From assembly GCF_001544875.2 (NCBI RefSeq), contig NZ_FCOA02000007.1:124001-188000 (forward strand): a DNA stretch of 64,000 nucleotides, written 5' to 3'. Below the pieces are notes generated by a model. That model searched no databases, was not told the DNA's origin, and saw only the letters and a list, made by a program, of their open reading frames with translations. Both the position numbers and the translations under genes were made by a program. This DNA is from Caballeronia hypogeia (GTDB lineage Bacteria; Pseudomonadota; Gammaproteobacteria; Burkholderiales; Burkholderiaceae). This document shows, one piece after another, positions 8,219 through 15,890 of the stretch (its first letter is position 1; each line of letters begins with the position of its first letter).

Positions 8219-8338
8219 TATTCTTTTAATTACCAACCGCGCGCATGCGCATCGACCCTCCTGAAAAGGACCATCGAGGGGACCGCTTTGCCTAGCGGAA
8301 ACCCCTCTGTCACGGCCGCAAAATGAAGCGGCCTTTTT
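8219..8338 (+). ncRNA. Probable small RNA with common 5' hairpin motif (copy 2)
   Basis: -10-like TATTCT (8219-8224); transcription is expected to start at about 8231-8232. The RNA begins with the shared motif (hairpin GCGC-GCAT-GCGC at 8239-8250, then ATCGACC). It continues with CCTCC, GGACCATC and a nested hairpin GAGGGG...CCCCTC enclosing CCGCT...AGCGG. It ends in terminator GGCCGC...GCGGCC plus TTTTT (8314-8338). The ~108-nt RNA contains no credible reading frame, and no gene starts directly behind it. Compare the RNA at 37658-37770. Confidence 0.6.
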
Positions 8339-8345
8339 CTGAATC

Positions 8346-9074
8346 TAATCAAGTGCAAAGTGACCCACATTGAGGACACTGGACACGCGATATCCATTGG
8401 GTTTGCGGGCGGTTTTGCCCGATTGTCCGAATTGAGACGGCTTGGGAGTGGGCATGGACACTTATCCGTGATCCGCTTTTCAGCACTCAATGACGATGGA
8501 CGCATCCTTACAGCACACGACGCTGGGTACGTTGCATGAGGTCCGACACACCGCGACCGAGTGAACGCGCTTTGGGATGGGAGACCAGCTAGGCCGACAC
8601 GGCAAGCTGATCTCTGTACGAAAGACGAACGGGCGGCGCACCCGGAAGAACGAGCGCAAAGAGATTACCGAGCACTTGGCCGAGGTCGTGCCGTCGCAAA
8701 GACGAAGCACACCGGCGCGCGACAGCGCGTTGCTGGCCGGCGCGGTAGCCGTAGCAGCGGCATAGCCGAATCGCACACTCACTAGTGCGACGGTTCGACT
8801 GCTGGGAGCAGCGGGAAGTACACGACGACGAGAGATTCCGCGAAGCGGGTCCGCGTTGGATGTGCGCCGGCAGCAAATCAGCGGCGGTCAACACGCGAAG
8901 CGTGACGACTGGCAGCACGCAGCAGTACGGAGGTCGATGCACGTTTCTTCCACGTGCGGGGCTATCGGATGGAATCGCTAAAGGACCGGAAGGCAGGACC
9001 CGGCGGGGATACGCAGCAGCTGTGCGGCAAGACTCGGGGATAGGCTCCCGAAGCCTGCGGCGCAGGGGCATTGA
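8346..9074. other. Low-coding region
   Basis: Apart from the small frame at 8577-8765, no open frame here has both a plausible start and natural-looking codon content. Several frames are broken by stops. 8346-8576 and 8766-9074 show nothing I can name except short hairpins (for example CGGGC/GCCCG near 8415). It may be a decayed gene or a non-coding stretch. Confidence 0.4.
8577..8765 (+). CDS. Small hypothetical protein, doubtful
   Basis: A 62-residue frame starting MGDQLGRHGKLISVRK, with a very basic middle (KTNGRRTRKNERKEI) and an Ala/Val-rich end. The codon pattern looks coding, but GGG upstream is a poor ribosome-binding site. It has no recognised relatives and sits alone in a low-coding stretch. 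Confidence 0.35.
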   Translation: MGDQLGRHGKLISVRKTNGRRTRKNERKEITEHLAEVVPSQRRSTPARDSALLAGAVAVAAA

Positions 9075-9239
9075 ATGGCACCGGGCACAGATGTGCACGT
9101 CGCTGACTCGTTCGCAAAGATGGAGAACGCGCTTGCTAGAGCCGCTGAAAAATTACGTTTCGCGATCGGAGCTCGTCTCGAGCGACGTTGCAATTGCGTC
9201 GTATGCGCTGGGCTGGTACCGCACGACTGCGAGCGCTGA
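9075..9239 (+). CDS. Small Cys-containing protein (54 aa), doubtful
   Basis: ATG at 9075, AGGGG 6 bases upstream, stop TGA overlapping the next ATG in TGATG (9237-9241). The protein has a helical middle (FAKMENALARAAEKLRFAIGARL) and then CNC, C and C residues (CNCVVCAGLVPHDC) that could bind metal. The coupling to the next gene, which is itself coupled to the integrase, is the best evidence. Confidence 0.4.
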   Translation: MAPGTDVHVADSFAKMENALARAAEKLRFAIGARLERRCNCVVCAGLVPHDCER

Positions 9240-9706
9240 TGCTTGCTGATGTGATCGACGCGTCAGGCGCTGATGCGCTGGCGCGAGCGCTGTCTGTGTG
9301 GACGCCCAGGCGGGGCGAGGTACCGAGCGTCGCTACCGTGGCAGTGAAGCGCTGCCAGGTCCAGAGCAATGCGACTCGGAACGAGAGACCGCACCGCTCG
9401 ACTGCCCCCAAGCAAAGCCAACGACGTCGGGCTTTCACGCTGATAGATCACGCCTTCGAAGCTGAAGTCGCGTGGTCTCTGTGGCGGCTGTCGATCAGCT
9501 ACGGATTTGACGACATGCGCTCTCGGCGAAGGGCAACACGGCATGCGGCGATAGCTGGATGGATTTTCGCCACGTGCGCGCCCGGCGGGTTCTCGGGTGC
9601 CTTCCAGCGCTCAAGTGAGCTGGCGAGGGCGTTCGAGAGGGGCCGAGCGATCTACTTCGCGGCCATGAAACTGCAATCAACCAACGAGGAAGAAGCATCT
9701 GCATGA
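9239..9706 (+). CDS. Hypothetical protein upstream of integrase
   Basis: A 155-residue frame from the ATG at 9239, which overlaps the preceding stop (TGATG). Its own stop overlaps the integrase ATG (ATGA at 9703-9706). A TTG or ATG further upstream (9188, 9203) is also possible. The protein is rich in Arg, Ala and Ser, with a central basic part and a helical C-terminal half (AFQRSSELARAFERGRAIYFAAMKL). No family is recognised. Tight coupling suggests an accessory to, or regulator of, the recombinase. Confidence 0.5.
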   Translation: MLADVIDASGADALARALSVWTPRRGEVPSVATVAVKRCQVQSNATRNERPHRSTAPKQSQRRRAFTLIDHAFEAEVAWSLWRLSISYGFDDMRSRRRATRHAAIAGWIFATCAPGGFSGAFQRSSELARAFERGRAIYFAAMKLQSTNEEEASA

Positions 9707-10839
9707 CAGTAACCATCTATGTGAAGGGCGTCGTTGCCGATTATCCCCAGCTTCCACCCGACTTCCGGGCCCACCTTGAACTCATCTTCACCAACAACGT
9801 AAATCGTGTTCACAGTCGCACGCGCGTTAGCGCTAAGCCTCTTTCAGTAAAGACGCAAAGCTTTCGACTGCGCACGCTTTGCCGGTCGTTCGTCGAGCTG
9901 CGCCAGATCGGCTTCGCGCTACAAACGCCGTATGCGCTCAGGGAAAAGCACATCGAGGGTCTCGTGACACTGTGGCACAAAGGGGGGCAGAGTCCGGGGA
10001 CCATCGAGAACAAGTTGACGTACTTTCGCGCATTCGCGAAATGGATCAATAAACCCACCGTAGTTAAGACGATGGCGGAATACATCGACCCGGACGCGCA
10101 TAACTTCCGGCGCTCCTCCGTTGCGACAGAGGATAAATCGTGGGAAGGCAAGGGAATCGACGCGGTAGCAATCCTCGGAGAAATCGCGAAGACAGAGCCT
10201 GTGGTGGCAGTGCAGATGAAGTTGCAAGTAGCGTTCGGGCTAAGGGTCGAAGAAAGTTTTCTGTTGAGACCTAAAGATGCAGTCCGTAAAGACGGAAAGC
10301 TCAACGTAGTCCACGGCACTAAGGGCGGTCGCGCTCGTGTGGTGCCGATGGAGTTCAAGATGGATGTGCTACTAGAAGCTGCTCAGATTTCGAACAGGTC
10401 GACCGGTTCAACTATCCCCGACGGCTATAGCAAGACACAGTGGAGGGACCACTTTTATACGGTTCTCAAACGCCATGGTGTGACGAAGGCGGGATTGGGC
10501 GTGACCTGCCATGGCCTGAGGCATCAGTTCTTGCAGCAAATGTTTGAAAAGTACGCTGGCGTTCCTGCGCCGATCAAGCGCAGCGATCAGCGGGCCGATC
10601 CGGCGCTTCATCGGGAAGCGATGCAAGCCGTGGTAGAGGCTGCCGGCCACAGTAAAGCGCAAAAGGCCGGTGCTTACCTGTCGAGCTATTTCACCCAGCG
10701 GCAACTCACGTCACCGAAGGTCTCGGTCGACCAAGTTCGCGACGCCGTTGCTGTGGCGGAGGGCAATATTTCCGCCGCGGCCAAATCTCTTGGCATCTCC
10801 AGGCAGAAGGTGTATCGGATTTTAGAGGCAGCAACCTGA
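9703..10839 (+). CDS. Tyrosine-type site-specific integrase with C-terminal HTH
   Basis: A 378-residue tyrosine recombinase. A SAM-like core-binding domain (about 35-125) precedes the catalytic domain. Visible residues are Arg in FGLRVEE (about 181), Lys in HGTKGGR, the H-x-x-R of CHGLRHQF (about 270-273), His in AGHSKAQ (about 316) and the nucleophile Tyr in AGAYLSSYF (about 325). After it, residues about 347-376 form a Fis-type helix-turn-helix (NISAAAKSLGISRQKVYRIL), an unusual addition. The enzyme may integrate the element, resolve multimers or both. A terminator follows at 10919. Confidence 0.9.
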   Translation: MTVTIYVKGVVADYPQLPPDFRAHLELIFTNNVNRVHSRTRVSAKPLSVKTQSFRLRTLCRSFVELRQIGFALQTPYALREKHIEGLVTLWHKGGQSPGTIENKLTYFRAFAKWINKPTVVKTMAEYIDPDAHNFRRSSVATEDKSWEGKGIDAVAILGEIAKTEPVVAVQMKLQVAFGLRVEESFLLRPKDAVRKDGKLNVVHGTKGGRARVVPMEFKMDVLLEAAQISNRSTGSTIPDGYSKTQWRDHFYTVLKRHGVTKAGLGVTCHGLRHQFLQQMFEKYAGVPAPIKRSDQRADPALHREAMQAVVEAAGHSKAQKAGAYLSSYFTQRQLTSPKVSVDQVRDAVAVAEGNISAAAKSLGISRQKVYRILEAAT

Positions 10840-10918
10840 ACGGTCCTGTTTACGCCGATGACCCTAGCGGCAACGCGTGTGCGGAACGGCAACGTGGCTT
10901 ACTGGAGTGAAAGGAAAC

Positions 10919-10956
10919 CTGCCGTTTAAGAGGGTGGTGACTAAACGGCAGTTTTT
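10919..10956 (+). terminator. Intrinsic terminator after the integrase
   Basis: Perfect 10-bp stem CTGCCGTTTA / TAAACGGCAG followed by TTTTT. Confidence 0.9.
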
Positions 10957-11014
10957 GTAACACGCATTTTCGTCAACGAAAACATGTACTTGCCGAGCGG
11001 AGGGCAGTGCGCGT

Positions 11015-11034
11015 GACGCTATCCGGATAGCGTC
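11015..11034. repeat. 20-bp palindrome, TCCGGA family, copy 1
   Basis: GACGCTATCCGGATAGCGTC is a perfect palindrome. The core GCTATCCGGATAGC also occurs at 15566, 47099 and 57947. It lies between the integrase terminator and the end of the minus-strand block. The rest of 10957-11256 holds no gene. Confidence 0.7.
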
Positions 11035-11256
11035 TCTTGCGGTCTTAACCGAGCAGCCAGTCCAGTTGACGGCTTGTTTCCGCGTGATACGTGAGGATTG
11101 CAGCGAGCGCGAGCACCGTCGTGATCTGCGGTGCGAGCTTCCTCCGGAACCGATAGGCAGCAGCGATGTATTGGATGGGCGACATTTCTCTTTCCGGTTG
11201 AGCTCGGCCGAACGACCGAGTTACATTCAGTATGACCGGCGTTTCGCAGAGTCAAG

Positions 11257-11922
11257 TCACCAGCGGTTTCGATCGGGCAGATCGTCGACAGCGAGGTTGA
11301 TGCTGTTCTCGAAGTTTCCTTCGTCACCGCCTGTGGCCGGGATGCGCGGAAACTGGATCGAGGCGATACCGTCAATGTAAATGCGTTTGGCCAACTGTTG
11401 AAGTTTTCGATAGCGGGCTGCATCGTTGAGCACGGTGTCTACAGGCCAAAAATCACTTAGGGTGATTTTGCTGTCGACGATCTTCCTGGCGAGCATGGCG
11501 AACACGGGACCGCGCTTCTCCCAGTCACCTTCGGTTCTGGCCAGCAGGTCAATTAGGAAAGGAGCGTCGACGGCGCTGAGCTCTTTCCTAATCAGTTTCA
11601 AGAGGTCGCCCTCTTTTGCGGCCGGACGCCTCGTGCGGGCGTTCCAGATAGTGCCGGCCTTTTCAAGAGCGGCGTGCCGGTCATTCCCGATTGCAATCCA
11701 GGGCGTCTGCATCCCGCAGTCTTCGCAGAAAATGCAGCAGACTTTTTCCTGCGGGATCGCATACAGCGAGCGCGCCTCGAGATCGTTCATGTCCGGCGCG
11801 ACGCTCGCGTCCGCGCCTAGGTAGTCGATAGCGGGTGCGGACGGGCGTTTAAGTAGCCGGTGAGAATAGCCGAAGGCCCATTTTCCACCGCAATGGTCGC
11901 AGGGGAACAACTCGTCAGTCAT
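11257..11922 (-). CDS. Lar-like zinc-ribbon protein
   Basis: A 221-residue protein. Cys pairs CDHCGG (about 8-13) and C-x2-C near 62-70, with a following W-N-A-R-T motif (TIWNARTRR), match the layout of Lar-family restriction-alleviation proteins: zinc ribbon ending in a W-N-x-R motif. The C-terminal half contains DFWPVDTVLNDAARYRKLQQLAKR, a phage-type segment seen after Lar-like or DUF551-like domains. Lar modulates type I restriction, so a protective function during transfer is possible. Start and function are inferred; the ribosome-binding site is weak. Confidence 0.6.
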   Translation of the reverse strand: MTDELFPCDHCGGKWAFGYSHRLLKRPSAPAIDYLGADASVAPDMNDLEARSLYAIPQEKVCCIFCEDCGMQTPWIAIGNDRHAALEKAGTIWNARTRRPAAKEGDLLKLIRKELSAVDAPFLIDLLARTEGDWEKRGPVFAMLARKIVDSKITLSDFWPVDTVLNDAARYRKLQQLAKRIYIDGIASIQFPRIPATGGDEGNFENSINLAVDDLPDRNRW

Positions 11923-12043
11923 GGCAGCGTGGTCCGGGGGCTCTCGCCGAGGGCCGGCGAATAAAAGTTGGCGTGAAGCATTATAGCTACGGCCGTTCTC
12001 GCCGAATTAGTGGGAAACGCCGACCTTAACAAAAGCTTACAAT

Positions 12044-12436
12044 CTAAGCCGCTACGCGACTTGCCGCGATTGCGTTGTACTGCTCGTGACTGACGAGACG
12101 TAAGGGCGTAAGCGACGGCGCGTCGAAAAGGAGCCGATACGAGCGGCCGACGGGGACTGATAGTACTTTGCCGGCTGTCGATCTCAGGTATTTGCCGTCG
12201 AGCGACAACGGGTGCGCGCCGTTACTGACTTTCCCGAGCAGCTCCCTGGCTTCTCGTTGGACTGCGGCCAGGTGCCGGACGATGGACAGGTCGATGGGAT
12301 CGTCGGCGTGTGACTGCTTTGCCGCGCGCTTTTGCTCGAGGGCAAGGCGCTGTTCTGCTTTTTGCTTTTCTGCGGCTGCGCATGCGTGGCAATACTTCCC
12401 TTTGCCGGTGTGACCGCACGAAAACGTCTGTTTCAT
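12044..12436 (-). CDS. Zinc-finger protein with possible RelE-like C-terminus
   Basis: A 130-residue protein. The N-terminus has a compact CGHTGKGKYCHAC metal-binding motif, followed by a helical Lys/Gln/Ala-rich linker. The C-terminal 60 residues (LSLDGKYLRSTAGKVLSVPVGRSYRLLFD, then LRLVSHEQYN) have the strand pattern and the final H-x-x-Y of RelE/YoeB-type RNase toxins. No separate antitoxin gene adjoins it. I cannot tell a toxin from a harmless relative. Confidence 0.5.
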   Translation of the reverse strand: MKQTFSCGHTGKGKYCHACAAAEKQKAEQRLALEQKRAAKQSHADDPIDLSIVRHLAAVQREARELLGKVSNGAHPLSLDGKYLRSTAGKVLSVPVGRSYRLLFDAPSLTPLRLVSHEQYNAIAASRVAA

Positions 12437-12490
12437 GATGCATTCAATAAGGTTGCCGATGAGGCTATTGCACCATCTTTCGGCATCCCG

Positions 12491-12808
12491 TCAAGGCTCG
12501 GTAGACGACGGATTTGAAGGGCTTTCTTTCCGAGCGAATGCGTCAAGTTCGGCAGACAGTTCAAGCACTCGAGCGTCGGCGAGGGATAGCCGGGTGGTCA
12601 GTCGCTCGATCTGAGACATAGCAAGTCTGTACTGCTCGGACAGCATGGACAGCGCCCAGAAGGGCGCGAGCGTTGCATTGCAATCGACGCAAGTCACGAC
12701 GCCGCCGTGAGGTTCGAGCCGGATGCGGCGATGAGCGCAAACACCCGGGGGCAATGCCCGCTTCTCGATGATGACCGGTACGCGCCTGAAGGGGATGACG
12801 CGACTCAT
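12491..12808 (-). CDS. Hypothetical zinc-binding/coiled-coil protein
   Basis: A 105-residue protein. The N-terminal half has C...H and CVDC motifs (VCAHRRIRLEPHGGVVTCVDC) that could bind zinc. The C-terminal half is a heptad-like helix (LSEQYRLAMSQIERLTTRLSLADARVLELSAELDAF). Its ATG overlaps the stop of the upstream gene (ATGA), so the two are coupled. Function unknown. Confidence 0.6.
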   Translation of the reverse strand: MSRVIPFRRVPVIIEKRALPPGVCAHRRIRLEPHGGVVTCVDCNATLAPFWALSMLSEQYRLAMSQIERLTTRLSLADARVLELSAELDAFARKESPSNPSSTEP

Positions 12809-13326
12809 TCGGGCAGTAAAGGATGCTGGCCGTCAGCGTGAAGGTGCGTCGCCGAATCCCCGCGGTACAAGCCGTCGGGGAACAAAACGCGCGAGACTGT
12901 TTCGTCGCGTCGGTATTGAAGCTCGACCGCGTCCAGATACCGGCGGAACGACGTCGTGTCAGTTGGCCCGCCTTCGACGTCCCGATTGGCGAAACGAAGG
13001 TCGGTCGGCGCGAAAGCATTGTGTTCAATCCACTGAGCGTCCTTGAGGCTCGGCAACCACCATCGGTTCCAACGAATCGTGAATGCGAGCCAGCCACGCG
13101 CACCCGCGTCGATTTCCGTCCAGGAAGCCTGGAAATCCAGGATTGCACCGAGCGAGCTGAAGAAGACCATGCGCAAGTCTGTCTCGTCCGCGGCCGCGAC
13201 GACGATCTGTTTTCGCCGCTCGTCGACCGCGTCGATGGAGCTCGCCATCGACAGTGCCGGATAGCTCACCTGCCAGTCGGAATCACGCGCGACTGCGCGC
13301 TTGAGGAAAAAAGAGTTCGAGTCCAT
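12805..13326 (-). CDS. Hypothetical protein
   Basis: A 173-residue protein from the ATG at 13326, which has AAGG upstream; the open frame continues to 13452. It contains many aromatic residues (SLKDAQWIEHNAF, TIRWNRWWL) and mixed alpha/beta character, with no motif I recognise. It lies 52 bases after the DUF1173 gene and is coupled to the next gene, so it belongs to the same minus-strand operon. Confidence 0.6.
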   Translation of the reverse strand: MDSNSFFLKRAVARDSDWQVSYPALSMASSIDAVDERRKQIVVAAADETDLRMVFFSSLGAILDFQASWTEIDAGARGWLAFTIRWNRWWLPSLKDAQWIEHNAFAPTDLRFANRDVEGGPTDTTSFRRYLDAVELQYRRDETVSRVLFPDGLYRGDSATHLHADGQHPLLPE

Positions 13327-13378
13327 GGGGCCTTCGGCGGTTATAGATGCGCTCACGCTATCGCGGCAAAGCGCCGTG

Positions 13379-14590
13379 TCAAGCTCCGTCGGGAAGTCGA
13401 ACTGAAGCCAGATCGTTGGGTGGCACCCATTCGACGCATGGCGTACGTTCACGCGCGTACAACGCCTGTTTTTTGGCTTTCCTTGCCATGTATTGCGCGT
13501 TGCCTTGCATCCCGTATACCTCTATCGCTGTGGGCACGGGCGTATCGGTCAGCCTGAAGTCGGGCAGCATCGCATCTCCCGGTTCAAGCCGCATGGGTTT
13601 TACGAACCGACGGCGTTGCCCCACAAGCCGGTTCGCCATTTCGACCTCAAAGCTCGAGTCGCAGGGTAGGAAGGTGCTGTTGCATAGTTGCAGCGCACAG
13701 TCGACGATCCGGAGGTTGCCCTCTTTCGTCCGCTCGATAACGGCCAGTGTCACCACCCGAGCGCAAGCGTCGCCGATCATGGCCCACGCCGACCGGAACG
13801 AATCAGCGGCAGAGTCAATCACCGCTTTCGACGCAAAGAACGTCTCCCTGGTCTGGCGCAGTCTGACGACGAATCCGTATCTCGATGGTTCGACGCTGCG
13901 AAGTTCGGCAATCAGAAGACCGCGGTCGGACCGGGCCGGGGTTGTGACTATTCGATCAAGGAATGACTGGAACTCGGCGAGCACAGACGAACTGTCAGCA
14001 TCGTCGTATCGGCGCATGACGTGAAGCACATCTTGCATGGATTTGCCGTTAAGCTTTCCGTCCCCGAGCACAGAGAGAAGTTGCGCATTGCAGGCGCCCC
14101 ACCCACGCGAGGGCGCGCCCGCCCACTCGTTCAGTCCTGCGTCCTCCCATACTCGTTGCAGGAAGCCGAGCAGCGGGGCAGCGCGGCGCGAAGTGCCGCC
14201 CGAGGTCTGGTCAGATGACTGCCGCGTCGATTTACCAACGGTGCGGACCGACAGCGAAGTGCTCAGCTTGACGTCCAGCCCACCAGCAATGGTGCGAATC
14301 GCGGCCAGCGTGTCACTGCTGCTTCTGTCTGGCTGGGACACCGCGCGATAGAACGAGCAAGTCTTGGCGTTGTGCCGGTGACCATCGTCAGGCCACCTCG
14401 CGAGATGGAAAAGTGCCCCGTAACGCCGGATGACTAGACGTAAGGGCGCCCTCGGCGATTCGGGCAGGCAGCGGCAAACGGCGTGCCCCGGGACCTTCTT
14501 GGCTCGCTCGAGCGCTCGCGCGTACTTTGCGGGGTTGTCTTGAACCTCAGTGAGCGCTACGGTTATGCCGTCAAATGAAACGAGCGTCAT
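13379..14590 (-). CDS. DUF1173-family protein
   Basis: A 403-residue protein. Length and pattern match DUF1173, a family found mainly on conjugative plasmids and elements: an early CRC motif (about 39-41), ARWPDDGHRHNAKTCSFYR at about 64-82, and a conserved C-terminal part. That part (PDFRLTDTPVPTAIEVYGM, then YMARKAKKQALYARE) has the D...E-x-...K spacing of a PD-(D/E)XK-like fold, though the E-V-Y replaces the usual E-x-K. The start overlaps the upstream gene by 20 bases. Function is unknown; nucleic-acid handling during transfer is inferred. Confidence 0.75.
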   Translation of the reverse strand: MTLVSFDGITVALTEVQDNPAKYARALERAKKVPGHAVCRCLPESPRAPLRLVIRRYGALFHLARWPDDGHRHNAKTCSFYRAVSQPDRSSSDTLAAIRTIAGGLDVKLSTSLSVRTVGKSTRQSSDQTSGGTSRRAAPLLGFLQRVWEDAGLNEWAGAPSRGWGACNAQLLSVLGDGKLNGKSMQDVLHVMRRYDDADSSSVLAEFQSFLDRIVTTPARSDRGLLIAELRSVEPSRYGFVVRLRQTRETFFASKAVIDSAADSFRSAWAMIGDACARVVTLAVIERTKEGNLRIVDCALQLCNSTFLPCDSSFEVEMANRLVGQRRRFVKPMRLEPGDAMLPDFRLTDTPVPTAIEVYGMQGNAQYMARKAKKQALYARERTPCVEWVPPNDLASVRLPDGA

Positions 14591-14900
14591 ACCCCTTCAC
14601 CTCGCGCAACGTTGAATGCGCTTGCTCAATCGGAACCTTGTGAACGTGAGCGCGCGTGCCTAGCAGACTCGCCGCTTTGCGAACGCACAGGCAAAACTGC
14701 TCGGCATGGTCGCTGCTCGGGAAATGGAGTCCAACGGTCGATACCGCACCGGGCGCCGCGTAATCGCGCGAGAAAACTTCACCTGTTCCGACCAACGCGT
14801 CTAGCCAGCTGTCCGGGAAGCCGGCGCACGGTGTCGAGTCAGCGCGCGCGCCCGCCGGATCTCGAGTGAAATCTTCGAAGCTGACAACAATCAAGTTCAT
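14571..14900 (-). CDS. Hypothetical protein
   Basis: A 109-residue protein from the ATG at 14900. It begins MNLIVVSFEDFTRDPAGARA and has alternating hydrophobic strands and helices. Its end overlaps the DUF1173 start by 20 bases, so the pair is probably expressed together. The ribosome-binding site is weak and no family is recognised. Confidence 0.6.
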   Translation of the reverse strand: MNLIVVSFEDFTRDPAGARADSTPCAGFPDSWLDALVGTGEVFSRDYAAPGAVSTVGLHFPSSDHAEQFCLCVRKAASLLGTRAHVHKVPIEQAHSTLREVKGYDARFI

Positions 14901-14926
14901 CGTTGGGAAGAAGCGGCCGAACCGCC

Positions 14927-15364
14927 TTAAGGTGTGACGGCCGCCACCCGCTGCTTCCGAGTGGCCGCTATGTCGTAGGTGGCGATTGCGCCCATTAGCG
15001 CTGCGATGCCTGCAAAGGCGCACGCAGCCAGCAAGCCCGCCAAACGCTTGTCGTTGGCCCTGAGCGTGTCCGCCCGCACTTGCTGCGCCTCGCCAAGTTC
15101 CCGACGCCTATCTCGCAACGCCTCGTCGAATGCATCGCGATCGGAAAAGCCATATTTCTGGAGCAACGCTTGTTGGTCCGCCGCTGACAGATATCCGACT
15201 GCGTCGGAAACACCCTGCATGCGTTCAACGACCGCCGTGTTGACGACGACCTGCACAGCGGTGCGCTCGATCGTGAATTGGCGAGCGACCAAGCCGACCC
15301 CTGCTATGGAGCTAACAGCGGATGCGCAGAGTATGGCGACGGTGATGATGTGACTGAGCTTCAT
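14927..15364 (-). CDS. Hypothetical membrane protein with two TM segments
   Basis: A 145-residue protein. The first hydrophobic segment at about 5-27 is followed by an external-looking domain (about 28-105) with a helical charged stretch (FSDRDAFDEALRDRRRELGEAQQVRADTLR). A second segment lies at about 108-130. It is the first gene of the minus-strand operon running down to 12491. Its upstream region holds the hairpin and repeat cluster at 15439-15580. Confidence 0.65.
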   Translation of the reverse strand: MKLSHIITVAILCASAVSSIAGVGLVARQFTIERTAVQVVVNTAVVERMQGVSDAVGYLSAADQQALLQKYGFSDRDAFDEALRDRRRELGEAQQVRADTLRANDKRLAGLLAACAFAGIAALMGAIATYDIAATRKQRVAAVTP

Positions 15365-15438
15365 AACGTCGGTGATCGTTTTTTATGCATTGCTGATTCG
15401 GTGCCCAATTTTCGTCGGACGCCGCGAGCAACGGTGTC

Positions 15439-15468
15439 CGAAAGACGCCCCGAATGAGGCGTCTTTCG
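15439..15468. promoter_or_regulatory. CGAAAGACGCC inverted repeat
   Basis: CGAAAGACGCC (15439-15449) and GGCGTCTTTCG (15458-15468) form an 11-bp inverted repeat. It shares the 9-mer with the cluster at 833-882 and lies just upstream of the minus-strand gene at 15364. Likely an operator. Confidence 0.5.
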
Positions 15469-15524
15469 CCGGCCGTACGGACCGTTTGAGCGCCGAGCCG
15501 AAAGCGCGGCGTAATGTACGCGGG

Positions 15525-15580
15525 CGAAAGCTATATGTTTTTGTGCGTCATTTCGCGAAACGGCTGCTATCCGGATAGCG
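15525..15580. repeat. 56-bp repeat ending in TCCGGA palindrome, copy A
   Basis: Matches 47058-47113 at 50 of 56 positions over the same length. Both start CGAAAGCTATATGTTTT and end in the palindrome GCTATCCGGATAGC. Each sits in a gene-free stretch upstream of an operon (here the methyltransferase-helicase operon, there the trb operon). Likely a promoter/operator module. Confidence 0.7.
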
Positions 15581-15636
15581 TTGGTCGGCACCAGCGCCAG
15601 GACCGCACTCCCGACCGGTGATTGCAGCCGAAATAG

Positions 15637-15670
15637 TTATCCCCAGGCTTATCCAGAGAAACTGGGGATA
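15637..15670. promoter_or_regulatory. DnaA-box-like cluster with inverted repeat
   Basis: TTATCCCCA (15637) and TTATCCAGA (15649) each differ from the DnaA consensus TTATCCACA at one or two positions, and TATCCCCAG/CTGGGGATA form an inverted repeat (15638-15646 with 15662-15670). It could be an origin component or an operator. No adjacent replication-initiator gene is recognised. Confidence 0.3.
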
Positions 15671-15743
15671 TCTTTCGGAAGCGTTTGGCGAGAGGCACCA
15701 TCAAATGGTCGTCTTTCTGCCTGTATGAGCAATCTCCAGCAGG

Positions 15744-15781
15744 TATCGTTTGTCGATCACCCGCGCATCTCGCGCATCGAC
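15744..15781 (+). promoter_or_regulatory. Promoter-proximal 5' hairpin motif, copy 3
   Basis: -10-like TATCGT (15744-15749), 6 bases, then ATCACCCGCGC with hairpin GCGC-ATCTC-GCGC (15763-15775) and ATCGAC. It is expected to drive the gene at 15888 and those behind it. Confidence 0.55.
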
Positions 15782-15829
15782 GTTGCGGCGCTCCACGAGC
15801 TCACCGCGCAATCAATTTTCCTATCTCAA

Positions 15830-15890
15830 CCCGCAGGGGCATGTCCCCCTGGCGGGCGTGCGCCTGCTCACCTTTTGGAGCAATCGCATG
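15830..15890 (+). promoter_or_regulatory. Pseudoknot-type translational leader, copy 3
   Basis: Stem-loop I pairs CCCGC-AGGGG (15830-15839) with the CCCCT-GGCGGG side (to 15856). CGTGC (15857-15861) can pair with GCATG in the loop (15839-15843) with one G-U. TGCTC (15865-15869) pairs with GAGCA (15878-15882), covering the GGAG site. Confidence 0.5.
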
